Shown here one piece after another: positions 58,201 to 64,000 of a stretch of 64,000 nt of DNA. The stretch comes from Arcuatula senhousia (Eukaryota > Mollusca > Bivalvia > Mytilida > Mytilidae). Each line of letters starts with the position of its first letter. Position 1 is the stretch's first letter. A program made the position numbers and the translations under genes. Below the pieces are notes generated by a model, which had not been told where the DNA came from, ran no database searches, and was given only the letters and a program-made list of their open reading frames with translations. The stretch is from positions 248,001 to 312,000 of the forward strand of contig OZ020304.1 of NCBI GenBank assembly GCA_963971305.1, read 5' to 3'.

Positions 58201-60444
58201 TATATTCTTGTGTTTTCTTTTTTCAGGCAAACATGGCCATTCGACACTATCCTGATGCACATTATATTCTTGAGCTTTCTTTTTTCAGGCATACATGGCC
58301 ATTCAACACTATCCTGACGCACAATATTATTCTTGAGTTTTCTTTTTTCAGGCATACATGGCCATTTGACACTATCCTGATGCACATTATATTCTTGAGT
58401 TTTCTTTTTTTCAGGCATACATGGCCATTTGACACTATCCTGATGCACATTGTATTCTTGTGCTTTCTTTTTTCAGGCATACATGGCCATTCAACACTAT
58501 CCTGATGCACATTATATTCTTGTGTTTTCTTTTTTCAGGCATACATGGCCATTCGACACTATCCTGATGCACATTATATTCTTGAGATATCTTTTTTCAG
58601 GCATACATGGCCATTCAACACTATCCTGATGCACATTGTATTCTTGAGTTTTCTATTTTCAGGCATACATGGCCATTCAACACTATCCTGATGCACATTA
58701 TATTCTTGAGTTTTCTTTTTTTCAGGCATACATGGCCATTCAACACTATCCTGATGAACATTATATTCTTGAGTTTTCTTTTTTCAGGCATACATGGCCA
58801 TTCAACACTATTCTGATGCACATTATATTCTTGTGTTTTCTTTTTTCAGGCATACATGGCCATTTGACACTATCCTGATGCACATTATATTCTTGAGTTT
58901 TCTTTTTTTCAGGCATACATGGCCATTTGACACTATCCTGATGCACATTATATTCTTGAGTTTTCTTTTTTTCAGGCATACATGGCCATTCAACACTATC
59001 CTGATGCACATTATATTCTTGTGTTTTCTTTTTTCAGGCATACATGGCCATTTAACACTATCCTGATGCACAATATATTCTTGAGTTTTCTTTTTTTCAG
59101 GCATACATGGCCATTCAACACTATCCTGATGCACATTATATTCTTGAGTTTTCTTTTTTCCAGGCATACATGGCCATTCGACACTATCCTGATGCACATT
59201 GTATTCTTGAGTTTTCTTTTTTTCAGGCATACATGGCCATTCAACACTATCCTGATGCACATTATATTCTGGAGTTTTCTATTTTCAGGCATACATGGCC
59301 ATTCGACACTATCCTGATGCACATTATATTCTTGAGTTTTCTTTTTTTCAGGCATACATGGCCATTCAACACTATCCTGATGCACATTATATTCTTGAGT
59401 TTTCTTTTTTCAGGCATACATGGCCATTCAACACTATCCTGATGCACATTATATTCTTGTGTTTTCTTTTTTCAGGCATACATGGCCATTTGACACTTTC
59501 CTGATGCACAATATATTCTTGAGTTTTCTTTTTTTCAGGCATACATGGCCATTCAACACTATCCTGATGCACATTATATTCTTGAGTTTTCTATTTTCAG
59601 GCATACATGGCCATTCAACACTATACTGATGCACATTATATTCTTGTGTTTTCTTTTTTCAGGCATACATGGCCATTCAACACTATCCTGATGCACATTA
59701 TATTCTAGAGTTTTCTTTTTTTCAGGCATACATGGCCATTCAACACTATCCTGATGCACATTATATTCTTGAGTTTCCTTTTTTCAGGCATACATGGCCA
59801 TTCAACACTATCCTGATGCACATTATATTCTTGTGTTTTCTTTTTTCAGGCATACATGGCCATTTGACACTATCCTGATGCACAATATATTCTTGAGTTT
59901 TCTTTTTTTCAGGCATACATGGCCATTCAACACTATCCTGATGCACATTATATTCTTGTGTTTTCTTTTTTCAGGCATACATGGCCATTTGACACTATCC
60001 TGATGCACAATATATTCTTGAGTTTTCTTTTTTTCAGGCATACATGGCCATTCAACACTATCCTGATGCACATTATATTCTTGAGTTTTCTTTTTTCAGG
60101 CATACATGGCCATTCAACACTATACTGATGCACATTATATTCTTGTGTTTTCTTTTTTCAGGCATACATGGCCATTCAACACTATCCTGATGCACATTAT
60201 ATTCTAGAGTTTTCTTTTTTCAGGCATATATGTCCATTCAACACTATCCTGATGCACATTATATTCTTGTGTTTTCTTTTTTCAGGCGTACATGGCCATT
60301 CAACACTATCCTGATGCACATTATATTCTTGTGTTTTCTTTTTTCAGGCATACATGGCCATTCAACACTATCCTGATGCACATTATATTCTTGTGTTTTC
60401 TTTTTTCAGGCATACATGGCCATTCGACACTATCCTGATGCACT
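52274..60444 (+). repeat. Array G: about 62 bp minisatellite of 3' splice site + exon-7 start, about 130 copies
   Basis: Each unit is CATTATATTCTTGTGTTTTC + TTTTTTCAG (pyrimidine tract and AG), then GCATACATGGCCATTCAACA + CTATCCTGATGCA, the first 33 nt of exon 7. The functional exon is the last unit (60410), where CTTAAAG replaces CATTATA. T-run length varies, so units are 60-64 bp. Minor forms (GCATATATGTCC, GCAAACATGG, GCGTACATGG, ATTCGACAC) mark higher-order structure: 54,620-56,830 recurs at 57,420-59,630 with an offset of about 2802 bp. The exon itself has the ATTCGACAC form, also present in scattered copies. The many short ORFs on both strands are by-products. Confidence 0.97.
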
Positions 60445-60526
60445 TAAAGATTTCAATAAAGCTATTGAGCTGAATGCACCCATTAAGACCCACTTCCTAA
60501 GAGGAGTTGTCCATTTACTGTTAGAA
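60410..60526 (+). CDS. TTC13-like exon 7: TPR
   Basis: The acceptor TTTTCTTTTTTCAG ends at 60409; the donor is TTAGAA|GTAAGT at 60527. Phase 0-0, 39 codons: AYMAIRHYPDALKDFNKAIE, LNAPIKTHFLRGVVHLLLE. It is preceded by about 130 copies of its own acceptor and first 33 nt. Confidence 0.9.
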
Positions 60527-61317
60527 GTAAGTTTTGTTAAATACATTTAAGAAGTACAACATCTACATCATTATCAGATGAATATCCAATGTTAATTAGT
60601 CTGAGGGGTTTAAAATACAAGAATTCATTAAATGAAATAAAAGCAGTAGAAAAAGAAAATGTAAGAAATATATGTCAACTTTGGTAATCTTTCCCAATTA
60701 ATGTAATGCTGTTGACTTTTGCTTGGTATCTTCTGATACAAGAGGTTGAATAAAGTTGTAAATGCATGTAAAACAAAATGAAATAGTTGACTTTGATCAA
60801 TGCTTTGTTGAAAATTGATCATTTATTTTAATTGAAAAAATGAAAATAATTTTTCTTAAGTTTACATAATTATACACCTGCTTTGAAGACGAGTGGAGTA
60901 TACTGGTAAACTGATTTAGTTCTGTCCTTCTTTCTGTCTGCCTGCAACATACCTTTCATAACAGATTTCTCAGCAACTTAAATTCACAAGGACTTGATAT
61001 TTAGTATGAGGTCCTTTATAAGAGTGTAAAGAGTCTAGGTCTGTCGGACATTTCTACACCCTGTTTACAGACTTAGTCAAATTTCAACATTACTGGTCAA
61101 TTATTGAAAAGTTTTGTAACATTTTCTTAGCAACTATTCCTAACAGGGACTTTGGAATATGACTTTAGTATATATACATGTATGAGGTCCTTTGTGGCGA
61201 GTACCCAAATTAGGTCTGTCACATATATTCTTTCTGTTTACCCACTTAGTTGGTTTGGGGATAGCAGGATAGTATACTGAGTGAGCAGTGGCTTACTGAT
61301 TCCTTGTTTTTTTTCAG
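60527..61317 (+). other. TTC13-like intron 7 with a degenerate core-repeat element
   Basis: 60940-61290 has two diverged units (ATAACAGATTTCTCAGCAAC, ...GACTTGATATTTAGTATGAG) and the tail GGGGATAGCAGGATAG...ACTGAGTGAGCAG, related to the remnant in gene 1's last intron. Confidence 0.55.
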
Positions 61318-61431
61318 AATTTTGCAGATGCAGAACGAGATTTTAAAACAACATTAGATAAAGAAAGTTCTACATACATCACAAATTTGTTTCATCTGGG
61401 TATAGCACAGTATTACAGAGGAAGAATAAGG
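61318..61431 (+). CDS. TTC13-like exon 8: TPR
   Basis: The acceptor TTTTTTTTCAG ends at 61317; the donor is ATAAGG|GTAAAA at 61432. Phase 0-0. It encodes NFADAERDFKTTLDKESSTY and ITNLFHLGIAQYYRGRIR. Confidence 0.88.
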
Positions 61432-62353
61432 GTAAAACAGCACACATTCTTATGACCTTATAACTTCATTTTAAGGTATATACATTTGTACAAATGACAC
61501 TGTCTCACATTCATAGCAACCAAAACCAAGTACATGCATGTGAAAATCTAATCACCAATCAGTAGTTGAAATTTCTACACAAGTTCTCTGGCCTTTTCAT
61601 GTTTTAGGATACTGTATAATCATTTATTTTCGTGGGGATGCATTTTGTGGTTCAGAGCTAAAAACTGAATTGGAGGGGACAAATTTTCTTGAATACCTAA
61701 TTTTGTTATATGCTTATCACCTACATATTCTAAATTACGGGGATTGAATTTTGTGGATTTTTTACCAACAAAATAAATGAAATTAAATCCCCCACAAATA
61801 TTTCTCCTTCTACCGTATTTCTTTATATTTTTATGTCCTTTTGACAGAAAATGTTGTGATGACAGCTATCTTGGGATGGAGAAAGCCTTTAATCCACTCC
61901 TGACTGTGGCAGAACTTTTATGTTCCTCTGTCTAAAATTTGTTATTCCACATCCTCATGAATAGTTCTCTTGGTTTTTATAAAACTTGACGTGAAGCTAG
62001 TACATGAAGATTTGCATAGGAAATTTCATATTGTTCTCAGATATTGAAGGGAGATAATTTGACTAAAATTGAGATTTGCAGAGCATAATTCTCCTTTGTC
62101 TGATTTTGATGAAACTTAATATTAGGGAGATGTGTGTACAGAACATTCAGAATTATATATCATCATTCAGGGGTGATAACTGATCTTTAATTTTTACAAT
62201 TAAGAATCCAATATGGAACAGATGGTATCCCCAGTAAAGCTCTGATGCTGATTGGGACATGATTTGAAGTCCAATCTTCCTTTTTGTTCGAAAGATTTGT
62301 ATTGATTTCACTGTTTTGTTGTAAATCTGTCATTTAATCAACATGTTTTACAG
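61432..62353 (+). other. TTC13-like intron 8
   Basis: No gene or clear element seen in this stretch. Confidence 0.5.
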
Positions 62354-62436
62354 AATGCTATAGAAGTGTTCAAGGAAGTGTTAAAGGCCCAGCCTGATCA
62401 TATTGATGCATGTACCAGCGCTGGGCAGGCTTATAA
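62354..62436 (+). CDS. TTC13-like exon 9: TPR
   Basis: The acceptor TGTTTTACAG ends at 62353; the donor is CTTATAA|GTAAGT at 62437. Phase 0 in, phase 2 out. It encodes NAIEVFKEVLKAQPDHIDAC and TSAGQAYK. Confidence 0.88.
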
Positions 62437-62457
62437 GTAAGTATAAAACAAACAAGT

Positions 62458-62753
62458 ATAGTAGTGTAGGGAAGCCTGGGTTGCCAAGTGGTCTAAGGCA
62501 CTGGTTTAAATACCCCACTATTGACCACTAGACCAATCACCTCTCTAGTGGTGTTTGAGTCCTGTTTGTATTGAACAAAAAAGGGACTTCCCGAAATGTA
62601 TGTGATTAGGTTTGTCAGTTACTTGCTAAAGGTCGGTGGTTTCCTCCAGGTACTCCAGTTTCCTTAACCAATAAAACTGATGGCCCTACATGGCCTAGGT
62701 GCGTCATTAAAGGACATTTAATACCAACACACACACACACATAGTAGTGTAGG
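62458..62753 (+). mobile_element. tRNA-derived SINE with a perfect 13 bp target-site duplication
   Basis: The body is 62471-62740. The head TTGCCAAGTGGTCTAAGGCA is an A box of Leu-tRNA type, and GTGTTTGAGTCC is a B box about 55 nt on. A conserved-looking core follows (GGTGGTTTCCTCCAGGTACT, CCAATAAAACTGATGG), then an (AC)n tail. ATAGTAGTGTAGG flanks both sides (62458-62470 and 62741-62753) without a mismatch, showing a recent retrotransposed insertion in sense orientation, 21 bp after the exon 9 donor. The core resembles what I remember of widespread mollusc V-SINE/Meta-type elements. Confidence 0.85.
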
Positions 62754-63040
62754 CTGACTTATATGTAAGACATAACAACCTCTTGGACTTGTCTGTTACT
62801 AAGTGCTGTTCCATAAACAATTACATTGTCCAAGATCCCCCAACCAATATAAAAAATCATCACACACTCATAGCAAAATGCATTTTAACCCCCACCACCA
62901 GCATAAAAATATAAAAATGGCATCCTAACTTTCCAATGTGGCTTTAATTAGGACAACCCTAACAGAAATTATCTTTTACTGAAACTTAAGCCTTTAATGC
63001 TAGAACATTCAAACTTTGAAAAAGAAAAAATACATCTAAA

Positions 63041-63410
63041 GAGAGTGAAGTTTAATATTGATTTTCTTATTTGAGAGAGGTTGGAAATCTACATGCACAG
63101 AAAGGAAAGTTTAACACTGATTTTGTTATTTTATTGAGCTTGGAGATCTAGTTCAAGGAATGAGATGTTAGATGTTGTTTTTTGTTTTTTTACAGAGCTC
63201 GTACCCCTACATGCTGTGTGAGGGACATTTAACATTGTTTTTGTTATTTTAGAGAGCTTGGAAATCTACGTGCTGCAACGGGGAAGTTTAACATTGTTTT
63301 TGTTATTTAAGAGAGCTTGGAAATCTACGTGCTGCACGAGGGAAGTTTAACATTGTTTTTGTTATTTTAGAGAGCTTGGAAATCTACGTGCTGCACGAGG
63401 GAAGTTTAAC
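63041..63410 (+). repeat. Array H: 59 bp repeat of 3' splice site + exon-10 start, about six copies, decaying away from the exon
   Basis: Unit CATTGTTTTTGTTATTTTAG + AGAGCTTGGAAATCTACGTG + CTGCACGAGGGAAGTTTAA. The functional acceptor is the last (63371). The copies at 63312 and 63253 are nearly identical to it, 63196 is diverged, and 63134 and 63074 are heavily diverged with lost AGs. One near copy has TTTAAG in place of TTTTAG. Confidence 0.88.
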
Positions 63411-63512
63411 AGATCTCTAGAGATTAATCCGAACCATACCCTTACTCTACTACTCAGGGGAAATATGCATTACTACAGCGGGGATCCAGTCAGTGCCTTA
63501 GAAGATCACCAA
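63371..63512 (+). CDS. TTC13-like exon 10: TPR
   Basis: The acceptor GTTATTTTAG ends at 63370; the donor is CACCAA|GTAAGT at 63513. Phase 2 in, phase 0 out. It encodes ELGNLRAARGKFNRSLEINP, NHTLTLLLRGNMHYYSGDPV and SALEDHQ. It is flanked by arrays on both sides. The gene continues beyond the window. Confidence 0.88.
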
Positions 63513-64000
63513 GTAAGTGGCTACATTCCACTAGTGGGTGGCACAAATTACCAAGTAAGTGGCTACATTCCACCAGTGGGTGGCACAAATTACCAAGTAA
63601 GTGGCTACATTCCACCAGTGGGTGGCACAAATTACCAAGTACCAGTAAGTGGCTACATTCCACCAGTGGGTGGCACAAATTACCAAGTAAGTGGCTACAT
63701 TCCACCAGTGGGTGGCACAAATTACCAAGTAAGTGGCTACATTCCACCAGTGGGTGGCACAAATTACCAAGTAAGTGGCTACATTCCACCAGTGGGTGGC
63801 ACAAATTACCAAGTAAGTGGCTACATTCCACCAGTGGGTGGCACAAATTACCAAGTAAGTGGCTACATTCCACCAGTGGGTGGCACAAATTACCAAGTTA
63901 GTGGCTACATTCCACCAGTGGGTGGCACAAATTACCAAGTAAGTGGCTACATTCCACCAGTGGGTGGCACAAATTACCAAGTAAGTGGCTACATTCCACC
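63505..64000 (+). repeat. Array I: 42 bp repeat of exon-10 end + donor, at least 12 copies, cut by the window edge
   Basis: Unit TTACCAA + GTAAGTGGCTACATTCCACC + AGTGGGTGGCACAAA. The exon contributes only about 7 nt (TCACCAA in the parent) and the intron about 35. One unit has a 6 bp insertion (near 63640) and one has the donor changed to GTTAGT (63894). The units are otherwise almost identical. Because 42 is a multiple of 3, the two long minus-strand ORFs here are by-products. Confidence 0.95.

Larger units (their letters stand above)
45675..63512 (+). other. Gene 3: TTC13-like tetratricopeptide protein, 3' incomplete
   Basis: Ten exons in consistent phases: 45675-45939, 46662-46762, 48777-48852, 49301-49371, 50270-50335, 51541-51633, 60410-60526, 61318-61431, 62354-62436 and 63371-63512 (376 residues, continuing past the window). 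A signal peptide (about 1-24) is followed by a Cys-rich part (CGSCGQ, SPQC, GLCSSL, GYCVKE, KSCQ) and then TPR helices from about residue 145. PYARRAEAYMAIRHYPDALK, DFNKAIEL, NAIEVFKEVLKAQPDHIDA, QAYKELGNL and NHTLTLLLRGNMHYYSG match the order and wording I remember for TTC13. TPRs bind protein partners; the function of TTC13 is poorly known. With a signal peptide it should act in the secretory pathway. Four of its junctions carry tandem arrays of the splice site. Confidence 0.85.

Noticed and set aside
52274..60133. Dozens of 60-190 aa ORFs on both strands in the 62 bp array
   Set aside because: They are the same few unit translations shifted by frame changes. The real coding content is only the exon that starts at 60410.

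Overview
The window is animal nuclear DNA: AT-rich, with spliced genes, long introns, dense tandem repeats and many short terminal-inverted-repeat elements. The repeat families (short elements holding 140-180 bp internal repeats, a tRNA-derived SINE with a CA-rich tail, and a dispersed motif GAAACGTGCGTCAGGCGTA) resemble what I remember of bivalve molluscs, most like Mytilidae. That placement is from memory and was not searched.

Three genes can be assembled exon by exon, with splice phases that agree at every junction. (1) Plus strand, 1955-16837, 5' end outside the window: a type I membrane protein with the end of a PKD-like domain, three sushi domains, one membrane segment and a cytoplasmic tail with PPPY and LPTY motifs, recalling SUSD4/SUSD6-type proteins. 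(2) Minus strand, 45332-27138: a complete four-exon tetraspanin of the peripherin-2/ROM1 type with an unusually long acidic, proline-rich tail. (3) Plus strand, 45675-63512, running off the right edge: a TTC13-like tetratricopeptide protein with a signal peptide. Genes 2 and 3 are head to head across 342 bp that hold two perfect TGACGTCA sites.

The most striking observation is that almost every minisatellite in the window sits on an exon-intron junction and is made of copies of that junction. After three sushi exons (units of 75, 39 and 41 bp), after tetraspanin exon 2 (79 bp), and after TTC13 exons 2 and 10 (31 and 42 bp), the unit is the last nucleotides of the exon plus the 5' splice site plus the first nucleotides of the intron. 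Before TTC13 exons 7 and 10 (62 and 59 bp) it is the pyrimidine tract, 3' splice site and first nucleotides of the exon. The array at the left edge (36 bp) has the same donor-like form, but its parent exon lies outside the window. Array orientation follows the gene, not the chromosome strand. About 130 copies of one acceptor and about 148 copies of one donor result. Higher-order duplications of 1.56 and 2.8 kb lie inside the two largest arrays.

Layout: 1-16837 gene 1 with arrays A-D; 16838-27137 3' UTR and a transposon-rich intergenic block, including repeats that carry perfect GGTCACAGTGACC palindromes; 27138-45332 gene 2, whose introns hold array E, a broken 36 bp array and several foldback or inverted-repeat elements; 45333-45674 shared promoter; 45675-64000 gene 3 with arrays F-I, MITEs and a SINE with a perfect target-site duplication.
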